Shown here: positions 44,629 to 53,635 of the stretch, piece after piece
Layout: each line of letters opens with the position of its first letter
Position numbering within the stretch: position 1 is the stretch's first letter
Assembly: GCF_000250655.1 (NCBI RefSeq)
Contig: NC_016935.1
Location: 1,692,001-1,756,000, forward strand
DNA from: Paenibacillus mucilaginosus 3016
GTDB lineage: Bacteria; Bacillota; Bacilli; Paenibacillales; NBRC-103111
Direction of reading: 5' to 3'
Length of the DNA: 64,000 nucleotides
Made by a program: the position numbers and the translations under genes
The notes under the pieces: generated by a model
The model's database searches: none
What the model was told of the DNA's origin: nothing
The model's input: the letters and a program-made list of their open reading frames with translations, nothing else

Positions 44629-44868
44629 TTAATATAGAGTTGGAATCGGAGAACAATGGAAGGAAACAATATCTCTTACTGCAATCGAATATTGATTCCA
44701 TCTTCCGCCGAAAAATCTAAAGCCATAGGCTCTTGATTCCCCGACAGTCGTTAGAAAAAACCAGAAATTGTCTCCATTTCTTAGCCACATATAAGTGAAA
44801 CGATATAAACAATGTTGAAGACCGATTGGATTCTGGGTATAGGGAGGCATTTGTTGCATATATCCCAT
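44629..44868 (-). CDS. Small conserved protein, unknown function
   Basis: A 79-residue protein with MGYMQQMPPYTQNPIG, then RFTYMWLRNGDNFWFFLTTV and YGFRFFGGRWNQYSIAVRDI, ending near FHC. It resembles a family of small aromatic-rich proteins of spore formers, often with a longer proline-rich front. AAGGAG lies 11 bases before the ATG, and codon use looks real. It has no membrane segment. A surface or spore role is a guess from relatives and from the nearby YjcZ genes. Confidence 0.7.
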   Translation of the reverse strand: MGYMQQMPPYTQNPIGLQHCLYRFTYMWLRNGDNFWFFLTTVGESRAYGFRFFGGRWNQYSIAVRDIVSFHCSPIPTLY

Positions 44869-44967
44869 TATTCGAGGTTCACTCCTTATCGAAAGTAGAT
44901 ATATAACCAGTTTATGCCGGGATTCAAAGCTTGGGTTGGATGTATGCCTAGGAGCAGGAACGATTGC

Positions 44968-45048
44968 ATGGAGGCTGCAGAATTGGCAGTTGTCATTGCT
45001 TTTGGGAACCTGGCAGCTATGCTTATCTTCGGTCTACAGAAAAAGTAA
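44968..45048 (+). CDS. Very small hydrophobic peptide, possible type I toxin-like
   Basis: A 26-residue frame MEAAELAVVIAFGNLAAMLI followed by FGLQKK resembles the holin-like toxins of Bacillus type I systems in length, single membrane helix and basic tail. AGGAG lies 13 bases upstream, rather far. An in-frame ATG at 44914 gives a longer version without a ribosome site. No antisense RNA could be proven. Confidence 0.35.
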   Translation: MEAAELAVVIAFGNLAAMLIFGLQKK

Positions 45049-45064
45049 CGTAAGTACCTGTGTC

Positions 45065-45113
45065 AAAAGGCATGCTTTGGGACAGACAGGCATGTGAGGC
45101 GTCCGGTAGCTGC
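45065..45113 (+). repeat. Repeat shared with 33630-33682
   Basis: Second copy of the GACAGACAGGCAT ... CCGGTAGCTGC block, 16 bases after the toxin-like frame. Confidence 0.6.
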
Positions 45114-45244
45114 AGAGCCCCAGAACGGTCATTTTTTCGTATTCAATGAAGGAAAAAAATGAAGAAGAACTGAACTGAAGAGAGCTCGTTCCAAAAACGG
45201 CAGTTGAAGTCTCTATACAGCTTGCCCCCTTTTTGCCCCCCAAC

Positions 45245-45299
45245 TTATTTTTGGACATATCTTTCGTAGAAGGCGAACGCATCGTCCTCTAACGATTCA
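45245..45299 (-). pseudogene. Integrase C-terminal relic 3
   Basis: The minus strand reads SLEDDAFAFYERYVQK and a TAA, matching the end of relic 1. Just beyond it (45217-45242) lies GCTTGCCCCCTTTTTGCCCC, which also occurs in both arms of the 290-bp inverted repeat. The roughly 190 bases that separate these parts at 14.5 kb are missing here, so this is a third, internally deleted copy of the same end. Confidence 0.8.
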
Positions 45300-45404
45300 C
45301 CAACCAAGATAATTAACATCTTCGGTTCCTGTGTTGATATATCAACAATTCGCTCTTTTTTAACCATTGAATGTACGATTAATAAATATAATAATAGACG
45401 TAAG

Positions 45405-45806
45405 TTGAATAAACGTATTCATTTGTTTATTTGCCGCAGATTTGTATTTGCCCAAAGAGAAATTCCAGAGGGGCTGGATCCTATCACAAGTGAGTTTTTT
45501 GAATATTACGCAGCTCCACGTGGACACCATCCCAATTCGATAGGCGGATTTACGATCACGAGCGACATGCCTTTTATGAACTTCCCTTTGCTTACTGATC
45601 TTGAATCCATCTCGCCAAGACCCATCTTGTTCATGATGGGTGAAAACGCCCATTCGCGCTATTTTACAGAAGAGGCTTACAAGATGGCTGCCGAACCAAA
45701 GGAATTGTATGTTGTCAAAGATGCAAGACACATCGACCTGTATGACAGAAAGGATCTAATCCCCTTCGATAAGCTCGAGAGCTTCTTTAAAGCAAGTCTA
45801 AATTAG
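45405..45806 (+). pseudogene. Alpha/beta hydrolase, C-terminal fragment
   Basis: About 120 residues correspond to the end of a 300-residue dienelactone-hydrolase-like protein: TSEFFEYYAAPRGHHPNSIG, then ISPRPILFMMGENAHSRYF and VKDARHIDLYDR, which carry the catalytic Asp/Glu and His. The part with the nucleophile Ser is missing. The break lies right after the third integrase relic, so insertion or deletion at that site removed the front. The ATG at 45405 has no ribosome site. Confidence 0.8.
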
Positions 45807-45827
45807 AGCAATGGAGGTATGGGAGAA

Positions 45828-46223
45828 ATGGAAATCAAAAGAATCGGATCACAAGCTTCCGGCAAAGGACCGTCTGACTATTTTACCGGAACAGTTCGTA
45901 TTGATCCCCTGTTTGGGGCAGCCGCCCCTGCACGCGCAGCTGGAGCAAGCGTTACGTTCGAGCCAGGTGCACGAACGGCATGGCATACTCATCCCCTGGG
46001 TCAGACTTTGATTGTAACTGCGGGCAGCGGACGGGTTCAACGCTGGGGAGGTCCTATGGAGGAGATTCGTCCAGGTGATGTGGTCTGGTTCCCGCCGGGT
46101 GAGAAACATTGGCATGGTGCTTCTCCAACCACAGCTATGACTCACATTGCCATTCAAGAGCATCTTGACGGTAAGGCCGTCGATTGGATGGAGAAGGTCA
46201 GTGACGATCAATACAATACCTGA
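45828..46223 (+). CDS. Cupin domain protein
   Basis: A 131-residue single-cupin protein. The metal site is in [20 protein letters not shown] (two His, Gln) and a later GEKHWHGAS His, within the [15 protein letters not shown] motif. It resembles the cupins beside carboxymuconolactone decarboxylases and manganese hydroxynitrile lyases. GGAGG is close to the ATG at 45819, so ATG 45828 is the better start. It lies between the hydrolase fragment and an MFS gene and may form an operon with them. Confidence 0.88.
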   Translation: MEIKRIGSQASGKGPSDYFTGTVRIDPLFGAAAPARAAGASVTFEPGARTAWHTHPLGQTLIVTAGSGRVQRWGGPMEEIRPGDVVWFPPGEKHWHGASPTTAMTHIAIQEHLDGKAVDWMEKVSDDQYNT

Positions 46224-46280
46224 CTACGCGGAATCATACAGAAAAAAAGGTGGAATACAGGGGATGAGGATAGGAGACGA

Positions 46281-47453
46281 ATGATGAAAGCTGAACGAAA
46301 GAACCTGCTGGTTTTGATTCTGGCAGTAGGGGTATTCGGTATTCTTAATACGGAAATGGGCGTAATTGGGGTGCTGCCGTTAATTGCCGATAAATTTAAT
46401 GTCAGTATATCCAGCGCAGGGTTGGTCGTAAGCCTATTTGCACTTGCTGTTGCCCTATCTGGTCCAACTATGCCTTTGCTGTTTTCACGCATGAATCGTA
46501 AGACGACCATGTTACTTGTATTAGGCGTTTTCATATTGAGTAACATCGTTTCCGCACTTACAACGAACTTTACAGTATTATTAATTGCTCGTGTGATCCC
46601 GGCTTTGTTCCATCCTATTTATGTATCATTGGCCTTTACGGTCGCTGCTGCATCGGTTCGTAAGGAAGAGGTCCCCAAAGCGGTTTCGAAAATATTCATT
46701 GGCGTATCTGCAGGGATGGTACTAGGAGTCCCCGTCACGAGCATAGCTGCTGCTGCAACCTCCCTAAGTTTGGCCATGTTATTCTTCGCCATCGTCCATA
46801 TTGTCGTCTTCATAACAACACTCCTTTTTGTCCCATCCATGCCTGTTCGTGAACCACTTTCTTACGGGGCACAAGTAAGCGTACTGAAAAAAACAATGAC
46901 CTGGCTATCGATTACCGCTGTCATTTTGATGAATGGAGCCGTATTCGGTGTTTATAGTTACCTTTCAGAGTATCTTGAGACCATTACGAAGATGACTTGG
47001 AATACAATTAGCTTCATGCTGCTTCTATACGGTACTGCCAATATGATTGGAAACATTCTTGCAGGGAAGCTGCTTACTAAAAATGCCTTCAAAACGGCAG
47101 CCATTTTTCCTTTTGCATTAGGAGCGGTTTACATCATCTGGTACTGGGCAGGTCATTTCAGCGTGCTAATGGCCATCATTGTTTTGCTTTGGGGAATCTT
47201 GGCTGGGATAGGGGCGAATATCAACCAATACTGGATTACGTCCGCAGCTCCAGAGGCTTCTGAGTTCGCTAATGGGTTATTTTTGACATCCGCCAATTTA
47301 GGAACAACATTCGGCTCCACTATTTGTGGCCTAATCATCTCAGGATGGGGGATCCAATACATTGTTTTTGGGGGATTTCTATTTTTAATAGGAAGTGCGG
47401 CTTCCATATTTCTAAGGAACTCCCTATGTAACCCTGCAAAACAATTCTCCTGA
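46281..47453 (+). CDS. MFS transporter (DHA1-type drug or sugar efflux)
   Basis: A 390-residue membrane protein with 12 hydrophobic segments. Motif A-like sequence SFNVSISSAGLVV, FSRMNRKT (loop 2-3), RVIPALFHPIYVSLAF and motif C GVSAGMVLGVPVTS mark the AraJ/SotB-type efflux group. GATAGGAGACG precedes the first of two ATGs. It lies 57 bases after the cupin gene. The substrate is unknown. Confidence 0.9.
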   Translation: MMKAERKNLLVLILAVGVFGILNTEMGVIGVLPLIADKFNVSISSAGLVVSLFALAVALSGPTMPLLFSRMNRKTTMLLVLGVFILSNIVSALTTNFTVLLIARVIPALFHPIYVSLAFTVAAASVRKEEVPKAVSKIFIGVSAGMVLGVPVTSIAAAATSLSLAMLFFAIVHIVVFITTLLFVPSMPVREPLSYGAQVSVLKKTMTWLSITAVILMNGAVFGVYSYLSEYLETITKMTWNTISFMLLLYGTANMIGNILAGKLLTKNAFKTAAIFPFALGAVYIIWYWAGHFSVLMAIIVLLWGILAGIGANINQYWITSAAPEASEFANGLFLTSANLGTTFGSTICGLIISGWGIQYIVFGGFLFLIGSAASIFLRNSLCNPAKQFS

Positions 47454-47598
47454 CGGCTCACCATTTGACTATTCTAATGTAAATGGATCAAAATAAAGGA
47501 AGTAAAATCTAATGACAAGACGTATCTTCATGAAATGGCTCTCGCCGCGGTTGAGGCAGGTGCTCTATCCATGATCGGGAAGGATTAGGGGAAAAATA

Positions 47599-48705
47599 AT
47601 GATTTATGTATTCGTATTGCTGGCCGCAGCAGGAGTGATCGCTGCATTGTTTCTTAACCTACATCCCGTATTCGGAGGAAACTTAGATAAGGAACAACAA
47701 GAACGGTATCGTAAGTTTGAGAATTATAATAACGGGAAGTTTGTCAATCAGGTGCCAACCAAGATGGATATGGGGGTATCGGAGTATTTTTCCATGATTA
47801 AGGATTCTATTGTAGGCGCTAAGGACCGTAATCCTGCTGGGAAACTTCCTGTTTCCGTAATCGATTGGGGCAAAATAAATAGCGTAGAGGATAGCCTGAC
47901 CTAGTTTGGGCATTCTGCGTTTTTACTCAGCATTGATAATAAAAAGATTCTTGTAGACCCGATGTTTGGGCCGGTTGCATCCCCTGTATCTTTTGCAGGA
48001 AGCAAACGTTATAGCGAAGATCTGCTGCATCTCATGGATGAACTGCCACCTATTGATGCCGTTTTTATTACCCATGATCATTATGATCACTTGGATTATC
48101 CATCCATTCAAAAGCTGAAAGGAAAGGTATCTCACTTTTTCGTTCCTTACGGTGTAAGTACGCACTTGATTCGATGGGGTGTGGAAGAAGACAAAATTAC
48201 AGAATTCAATTGGTGGGATGAAGCAGAGTTCCAAGGGCTCACCGTTGCCTTGACCCCATCCAAACACTTCTCCGGAAGAGGACTCTTCAATCGGGATACG
48301 ACGTTATGGGGTGGTTGGGTGATTTTGGGCAAAACTACTCGTTTCTATACCAGCGGGGATGGTGGCTATGATTCACACTTTAAAGAGATCGGGAATAAAT
48401 ACGGACCCTTTGATATCGCGTTAATGGAAGGAGGGCAATATGATCGGCGCTGGTCCTGGGTTCATATGACACCTGAAGAAGCGGTACAGGCTAACGTGGA
48501 TGTCCATGGGAAACAGATGATGTTAATTCATTGGGGAGCGTTTACCCTGGCATATCATGGTTGGACAGAACCTATTGAACGGGCCTTAGCAGAGGGAAAG
48601 AAAACAAATGTGAATCTCATTGCACCTCAAATTGGGGAGACCGTTTTGCTGACTGAGAATTTATCGGTTCCTGTATCAACCTGGTGGAAAAAGCACTTGC
48701 CTTAA
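47599..48705 (+). pseudogene. Metallo-beta-lactamase-fold hydrolase broken by an in-frame amber
   Basis: The frame from 47599 codes for an N-terminal membrane anchor and runs to DSLT, where TAG (47902-47904) replaces the Trp codon expected in the family (TWFGHS). It then continues in the same frame with FGHSAFLLSIDNKKILVDP, the metal motif THDHYDHLDYPS, and SGDGGYDSHF to the end at 48705. Relatives are NAPE-PLD / UlaG-like hydrolases of about 365 residues. One TGG-to-TAG change explains the break. The rest looks intact, so the mutation is recent. Restart downstream would still give the metal site but not the front strand. Confidence 0.85.
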
Positions 48706-48753
48706 CGGCTATCAGTTGCAACCGCCAAAGGAGAGGCCGATATGCCTCCCTTA

Positions 48754-49251
48754 CTATTCCAGCTGTATATGGAACAAGTAGATCAGTGAAACCACAATAG
48801 GTATGGAAAGTCCATATGCAATCAACGGCTTTGTATGATGAAGCCGAATCATCGGAAACATCATCATATCAAACAAGATGGAATACCTGAGACTCCAATT
48901 GTTCTGGTACGAGATTCTACCCATGGAGAGTAATACCCATTCCCCAGATGCGTAAATGGCAATCCATAGGCCGAAGTGAATAAGCTTTCTGCCAATGGTT
49001 TTGGGATACAAGGACAGGAATATGAGGACTGAAAGAGGCATGGTTACCAGAGCATAAACCACAACGGTTACTGTTTGATTGTAAAGGAAGTCGGGATGGA
49101 ACTTCCACATGGTTTGATCCTTTGTAAGGTACTCATAAAGGAGTCCTCCTGCTGTGATAAATAGCATAGAGGGGTGATAAAGTCTCCAGTTCTTCCAATC
49201 GCCCCAACGCCAGGCAGCGAGAATAATCAATATGGAATAAGCAACATGCAT
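48754..49251 (-). CDS. CBO0543 family membrane protein
   Basis: A 165-residue protein with four to five membrane helices and the family features WRWGDWKNWRLYHPSMLF, YLTKDQTMWKF and LRYSILFDMMMFPMIRLHH. Members are found mainly in spore formers and have no assigned function. ATG 49251 has GGAGGAAACTGCTT upstream. It is the last gene of a three-gene minus-strand set (50315-48754). A broken relative lies at 54441-55003. Confidence 0.82.
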   Translation of the reverse strand: MHVAYSILIILAAWRWGDWKNWRLYHPSMLFITAGGLLYEYLTKDQTMWKFHPDFLYNQTVTVVVYALVTMPLSVLIFLSLYPKTIGRKLIHFGLWIAIYASGEWVLLSMGRISYQNNWSLRYSILFDMMMFPMIRLHHTKPLIAYGLSIPIVVSLIYLFHIQLE

Positions 49252-49323
49252 AAGCAGTTTCCTCCAGCAGCTAACCATATAATTTCTAATGTGTTCATGA
49301 CAAATTCATCGATAGTAAACCGT

Positions 49324-49845
49324 TCAAGCCCACTCCGGGCCTGACCTGTTCTTCGTGCGGTTATAACAATGCTTCACCATATAATAAAACCACACCGTAA
49401 AGGCCTGTGAGGTTAAATAAAACACGAAAGAATACCCGAACTGCCACCCCTTCCCGTAATTATAAAGATGGAAAAAGGTAACAGAAACCCATTCGTAAGC
49501 AACTCCGGCAAGAGACCAAGCGAGTACGTACCAAGTGATCCGGATCCCCTTCGGCTTCCACCAATCAAACAGATAAAGAAACATATAAGCAAACGGGCTG
49601 TACAGAAGGAAATTCACTAAATCAAACCATTCATACATCGGGAGATCGTTAACATCGTACATATCCACCGGCGGGAGACCGAGGTGAAAGTCTACAAACA
49701 GGGCGGTTCCGCTTCCAATGACCAGAAATACGAATGAGACGATCGTCGGAAAGCGCCGCGGCAGAATCAGTACAAGCGCAAACATAATCAACAAGGAAAT
49801 TATCGAAAACCACTCGTTGCCGTCAAAGTGCACGGGTAATCTCAT
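49324..49845 (-). CDS. Membrane protein, unknown function
   Basis: A 173-residue protein with about five hydrophobic helices. A central segment DMYDVNDLPMYEWFDLVNF is conserved-looking and probably outside the membrane; WYVLAWSLAGVAYEWVSV follows. The start overlaps the stop of the next upstream gene (ATGA), so both are made together. I do not recognise its family with confidence; layout suggests a partner of the CBO0543 protein. Confidence 0.75.
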   Translation of the reverse strand: MRLPVHFDGNEWFSIISLLIMFALVLILPRRFPTIVSFVFLVIGSGTALFVDFHLGLPPVDMYDVNDLPMYEWFDLVNFLLYSPFAYMFLYLFDWWKPKGIRITWYVLAWSLAGVAYEWVSVTFFHLYNYGKGWQFGYSFVFYLTSQAFTVWFYYMVKHCYNRTKNRSGPEWA

Positions 49846-50315
49846 ATCCTCACTTCCTTTCGGGAGATGGACCGGATCCCTTTAAAAGCTAACCCCAACA
49901 CCACCAGATTCAAGGCCCAATTGGCAAAGGAGTACCATAACCTCCAATGTAGGCTATGGCTGAGGAGGCCAAGCACTTCGCCCAAGTATTCCAGGCCGAC
50001 AAAAAGCGCGGCGAACATAGCCCCGTTCAGAAGCTTCTTCCACCTCCGGTCCAGCGATACGTGAAGCTCCAGGAACAGCATCATGCCGAGCGGAACTATA
50101 ATGCTGCGAATAGTATCGTATACCAGATAGTCTATCCAATGGTGCGAGAATTCGACTAGCTTGTAGTTTAATCCGATCAGCCAAAAAAAGTTGTTCTGAA
50201 GCAATACGGTTAAAACCCATACGATAATTCCTTCGAAGACATGCAGTCGGCGTTTCGTTACGGAAAATGTAAGAATGAGCAGCACGGATAGACTGCAGAA
50301 AATCAGGATAGCCAA
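49842..50315 (-). CDS. Membrane protein, unknown function (first gene of set)
   Basis: A 157-residue protein with four or five helices, starting MAILIFCSLSVLLILTFSV and having SFANWALNLVVLGLAFKGI near the end. Charged loops (HVSLDRRWKK) fit the positive-inside rule. It begins a three-gene operon with the two membrane genes downstream. AAAGGTGGGAATCGG precedes the ATG. No enzymatic motif is seen. Confidence 0.75.
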   Translation of the reverse strand: MAILIFCSLSVLLILTFSVTKRRLHVFEGIIVWVLTVLLQNNFFWLIGLNYKLVEFSHHWIDYLVYDTIRSIIVPLGMMLFLELHVSLDRRWKKLLNGAMFAALFVGLEYLGEVLGLLSHSLHWRLWYSFANWALNLVVLGLAFKGIRSISRKEVRI

Positions 50316-50499
50316 CCGATTCCCACCTTTTTACATGCAGATTGATACTATTATTCCTCACCCCCGGATAGGTTATCCGATTCCTATAGCTTGCTTTTAA
50401 CCTGCTATCCTGACAATAAGCAGTGGAAATGTGATATTTGTATGGATATCAGGTAAAATTAAACCAAACCTGCTTATGAAAACGAAATGGGGTTAATGA

Positions 50500-51369
50500 A
50501 TGAAGACAGAGAACAAACAACTCGCCTTATTAAAAAGGGGATTACGAGGACTTGCCGTAATCATGGGGGGATTTATCACGGCTTATGGACTTGAGGCCGT
50601 ATTGATTCCGAACAACGTCTCCGACGGCGGTATAACGGGTTTAAGCATCGTGGGATTCGAGCTTACCGGATTGCCCCTGGGACTGTTGATCGCTGTTCTT
50701 AATATTCCGTTTATATTCCTGGGATACAAGCAAATCGGAAAAAGCTTTGCCATTTACTCCGTGATCGGTATTGCCTCACTGGCCGTCGGCACTGTCGTTT
50801 TGCATCACATCTCGCCCATCATTGAAGGCGATACGCTGCTCGTAACCGTTGTCGGAGGTATTATTATCGGCTTTGGAATGGGTTTGGCACTGCGGAATGG
50901 CGGCGCATTGGATGGGATTGATATGCTGGCCGTACTGCTCTCCCGAAAACTTCCCTTCGGTACAAGCGATTTGATCTTATTCCTGAATATGTTTGTGTTT
51001 ATCGTCGTCTCGACGGTATTCGGCCTTCAAGGGGCCTTTTTGTCAGCCATTGCTTATTATATCGCCTCCAAAGTGATTCATATCGTTGAAGAAGGCTTAA
51101 GCGGCGCCAAAACATTTAAAATTATCACCAAACATCCCGAAACCATGGTAGAGACCATTCGTGACCGCTTAGGTCGGGGTGCTACATACAATCTCGTGCA
51201 GGGCGGATATTCCAACGAACAGTTCAGAGAAATCACTTGCGTCATTAACCGGCTGGAAGAAAGCAAGATGAAAGAAATCATTTATGAAATTGACCCGAGT
51301 GCATTTGTTATGGTATACGATGTTGCCGAAGTGAGAGGCGGAAACTTCAAGAAACACGATATTCACTAA
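50500..51369 (+). CDS. YitT family membrane protein (DUF2179)
   Basis: A 289-residue protein with five to six membrane helices and a C-terminal DUF2179 domain. Family motifs are LIPNNVSDGGITGLSIVG, LRNGGALDGIDMLAVLLS and the soluble end VQGGYSNEQFREITCVINRLE. Function is not established in the family. It is divergent from the membrane operon and separated by a 184-base gap. ATGGGGTTA precedes the start. Confidence 0.92.
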   Translation: MKTENKQLALLKRGLRGLAVIMGGFITAYGLEAVLIPNNVSDGGITGLSIVGFELTGLPLGLLIAVLNIPFIFLGYKQIGKSFAIYSVIGIASLAVGTVVLHHISPIIEGDTLLVTVVGGIIIGFGMGLALRNGGALDGIDMLAVLLSRKLPFGTSDLILFLNMFVFIVVSTVFGLQGAFLSAIAYYIASKVIHIVEEGLSGAKTFKIITKHPETMVETIRDRLGRGATYNLVQGGYSNEQFREITCVINRLEESKMKEIIYEIDPSAFVMVYDVAEVRGGNFKKHDIH

Positions 51370-51370
51370 A

Positions 51371-51565
51371 TGGCTTTGTGAGATAATCGATTACACGAAT
51401 CTGAACGGCGATTTATATGAACTGGCGAGTCATTTTGTTCAGCAAATGAATACACCGCTGGGTAAACAAATGCTCTCGTTATTGATCTCGACTTTACCCG
51501 GCAGTTCGCAGATCTCCCAATCCTTTTGGGAAAACCACTCCTTGCCAAAGACGAAGTATTATTGA
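51371..51565 (+). pseudogene. TetR family regulator, C-terminal fragment
   Basis: An open stretch reads IIDYTNLNGDLYELASHFVQ and GKQMLSLLISTLPGSSQISQ to a stop at 51563. This is the ligand-domain end of TetR_C-type regulators. There is no DNA-binding domain, and the start is missing. A following 30-residue piece (NETRAIELWDWSSDRLEL, 51566-51653) is another scrap I cannot place. Confidence 0.55.
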
Positions 51566-51781
51566 TCATTCAGAAGAATCCTACAATGAAACCCGTGCCA
51601 TCGAGTTGTGGGACTGGAGTTCCGATAGGCTTGAATTGCCAAGGGATCTCTAAGGGGGAAAATGGAAGATGTTCAACTGAGCAATCGGAAAGAAATCAAT
51701 GCATGATTTCATTGCTATAATGGCTAGTACTTAGTGTCATAGGTTTCAAGAAGGCATGTCAAAGCTTTGGGAGGGATGGAC

Positions 51782-52255
51782 ATGAACGAAAACAACGCAG
51801 CAAACAAAGTCGGAACGCATGTAGGTGAACGCGAGATTGTGATCACCCGTGTACTTGATGCTCCACGCGCTCTTGTGTTTGATGCTTGGACGAAAGAAGA
51901 GCACCTGTCGAAGTGGTGGGGGCCTCGAGGTTTTACCATGACGTTTGAGAAGTTTGAAATGAAACCGGGCGGTACATGGCAGTTTATCATGCACGGTCCT
52001 GATGGCGTTGATTATCCCAACACCAACGTGTTTGTCGAGGTCGTTAGACCCAAGCGAATCGTCATCCAACATGCAGTGTTTCCCCACTTTTTGGCGACAG
52101 CAAGCTTTGAGGATCAAGATGGTAGGACCACACTCACTTATCGAACAGTCTTTGACGAGACTGACGCAGTATTCGATAAGGTGAAAACCTACGCCGTCCC
52201 AGGTGCCGAACAGACCCTGGATCGTCTTGAGGAGCATCTGGCAAGTCTATCTTGA
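51782..52255 (+). CDS. SRPBCC/AHSA1 family protein
   Basis: A 157-residue protein of the START-like fold. It has REIVITRVLDAPRALVFDAW and EEHLSKWWGPRGFTMTFEKFEMKPGG, the usual AHSA1 opening, and ends ETLDRLEEHLASL-like. It binds a small hydrophobic ligand; in Firmicutes these genes often follow an ArsR regulator, which is absent here. GGGAGGGATGGAC precedes ATG 51782; TTG 51767 is less likely. A strong terminator follows. Confidence 0.9.
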   Translation: MNENNAANKVGTHVGEREIVITRVLDAPRALVFDAWTKEEHLSKWWGPRGFTMTFEKFEMKPGGTWQFIMHGPDGVDYPNTNVFVEVVRPKRIVIQHAVFPHFLATASFEDQDGRTTLTYRTVFDETDAVFDKVKTYAVPGAEQTLDRLEEHLASLS

Positions 52256-52265
52256 ATGGCAAAAA

Positions 52266-52300
52266 CCAAACAGAGTCCAAGATGATTGGGCTCTGTTTGG
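52266..52300 (+). terminator. Terminator after the SRPBCC gene
   Basis: CCAAACAGAGTCCA and TGGGCTCTGTTTGG form a 12-14 bp stem; A-rich on the left and GTCTG on the right. Confidence 0.65.
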
Positions 52301-52390
52301 TCTGCGTATGGATGGCTACCAGGCGGGTCTCCACAATGATGGAGAGGAACTTCGAGGAGAATTAAGAGTTGATCGCGAGAGCCAGCAAGC

Positions 52391-52597
52391 TTAGCTGACG
52401 ATGAGATAAATGACCATGTAGACGACCCAGATCCCAAGGGAGAGGATGTTCAAATAGGACAAGCGGAGAATGTTGGCCTTGGTCTGTTTGGTGTAGTTAT
52501 CGTTCTCCTCCGTATTCTCTGTCGAGCCTGCCACCTTCAGAGTGGCTATTACACTGATAATCCCGATAAGAGCGAGAAAGGAATAATATATGGTCAT
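52391..52597 (-). CDS. Small two-helix membrane protein
   Basis: A 68-residue protein with helices YYSFLALIGIISVIATLKV and NILSLGIWVVYMVIYLIVS joined by a polar loop. ATG 52597 has GGAGGCCCTCAAC upstream, so it is a real small gene. The longer frame from 52669 has no ribosome site. Its function is unknown. Confidence 0.7.
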   Translation of the reverse strand: MTIYYSFLALIGIISVIATLKVAGSTENTEENDNYTKQTKANILRLSYLNILSLGIWVVYMVIYLIVS

Positions 52598-52777
52598 GTT
52601 GAGGGCCTCCTTTGTGCTTATGGCCTTAGTATAAATGCTAGAAGGAGGCTGTGTTGTGATCTGAATCACTAAACCATGGTTTGCCCTTTTTTTGCACTAT
52701 CCATGAATTGGTTTACATCAAGCTCCGAATCGTGTACGGTGATCCTAATGGATGGATAACCGAGAATTAAAGGCGGG

Positions 52778-53635
52778 ATGGAGTTGAATACCGAATTTTT
52801 GGCTGGTTTTATAGAAACCGCGGACAAGAAAAGTATAGCTAAGGCGAGTGAGGCTCTGCACATCACGCACACGGCTCTGAGCAAGCAGCTGAGAAGTCTG
52901 GAGAAGCAGTTCGATGTGCAGCTGTTTGTTCGTTCTTCTCAAGGCGTTGAGCTTACGGAGGCCGGTAAGATTTTGTACGACTCTGCGAAGGGCCTGCTGG
53001 ATCAGTTGTATGCCCTGGACGATAGGATGAAGCCCTACAAAATCTGGCGCCGCGTCAAAATAGCATCCGTGCCGGATATCGCAACGAAGTATCTGGTATC
53101 CTCTGCGCTTACCAAGATCCAAGAGCAGGGTCATGAAGTGGAAATCGTCTACCGTCAGTCGACGAAAGAGGTTTACAAGCTGCTGCTGGAAGGCGAAGTG
53201 GACCTAACCGTCGCTGAGCGCTTCTCTATGCATCCGTCCATTTGGACGGGAGAGCTGAATCAAGAAGCATTCTATGTGGTCATGCCGAAGGACCATCCGC
53301 TGTCGGTCCAGCACGAAATCGCATTGACCGATTTGAGCGCCCAGCCCCTCGTCCTGTACACCCTCGGGTGCACGATCCGGGCCGCCTTGACGGAGATCTT
53401 CACCAGCATGAAGATGCCTATGCACATCAAAACCGAGGTTGGCTTCAGTGAAGTCATCCTCGGTTATGTGGTGAACGGTTCGGGCGTAACGGTACTGCCG
53501 GAAGCCTTTATTTCACAGATGTATACCGATCGGCTGGTCTATCGGCGGCTCAATCACCCGGACGCTCATCGGACGATTGCCGTAGCCAGTATGAACCGCT
53601 CGAAGGGCCAGCGGATCTTGCGGCTGATGAGTTAG
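52778..53635 (+). CDS. LysR family transcriptional regulator
   Basis: A 285-residue regulator with helix-turn-helix SIAKASEALHITHTALSKQLRSLEKQFDVQLFVRSSQ and an effector domain containing VSSALTKIQEQGHEVEIVYR and GSGVTVLPEAFIS. It is convergent with the reductase gene at 53632; their ends overlap by four bases. AAAGGCGGG is very near the ATG. The target is unknown, as no divergent partner exists. Confidence 0.9.
   Translation: MELNTEFLAGFIETADKKSIAKASEALHITHTALSKQLRSLEKQFDVQLFVRSSQGVELTEAGKILYDSAKGLLDQLYALDDRMKPYKIWRRVKIASVPDIATKYLVSSALTKIQEQGHEVEIVYRQSTKEVYKLLLEGEVDLTVAERFSMHPSIWTGELNQEAFYVVMPKDHPLSVQHEIALTDLSAQPLVLYTLGCTIRAALTEIFTSMKMPMHIKTEVGFSEVILGYVVNGSGVTVLPEAFISQMYTDRLVYRRLNHPDAHRTIAVASMNRSKGQRILRLMS

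Noticed and set aside
47514..47578. Short open stretch LHEMALAAVEAGALSMIGKD before the metallo-hydrolase gene
   Set aside because: It may be a gene scrap, but it is only about 25 codons with no start, and its family is not recognisable.
47902..47904. Amber codon as recoding (pyrrolysine or readthrough)
   Set aside because: No recoding genes or downstream structure are visible; a single TGG-to-TAG mutation in a decaying region is simpler.
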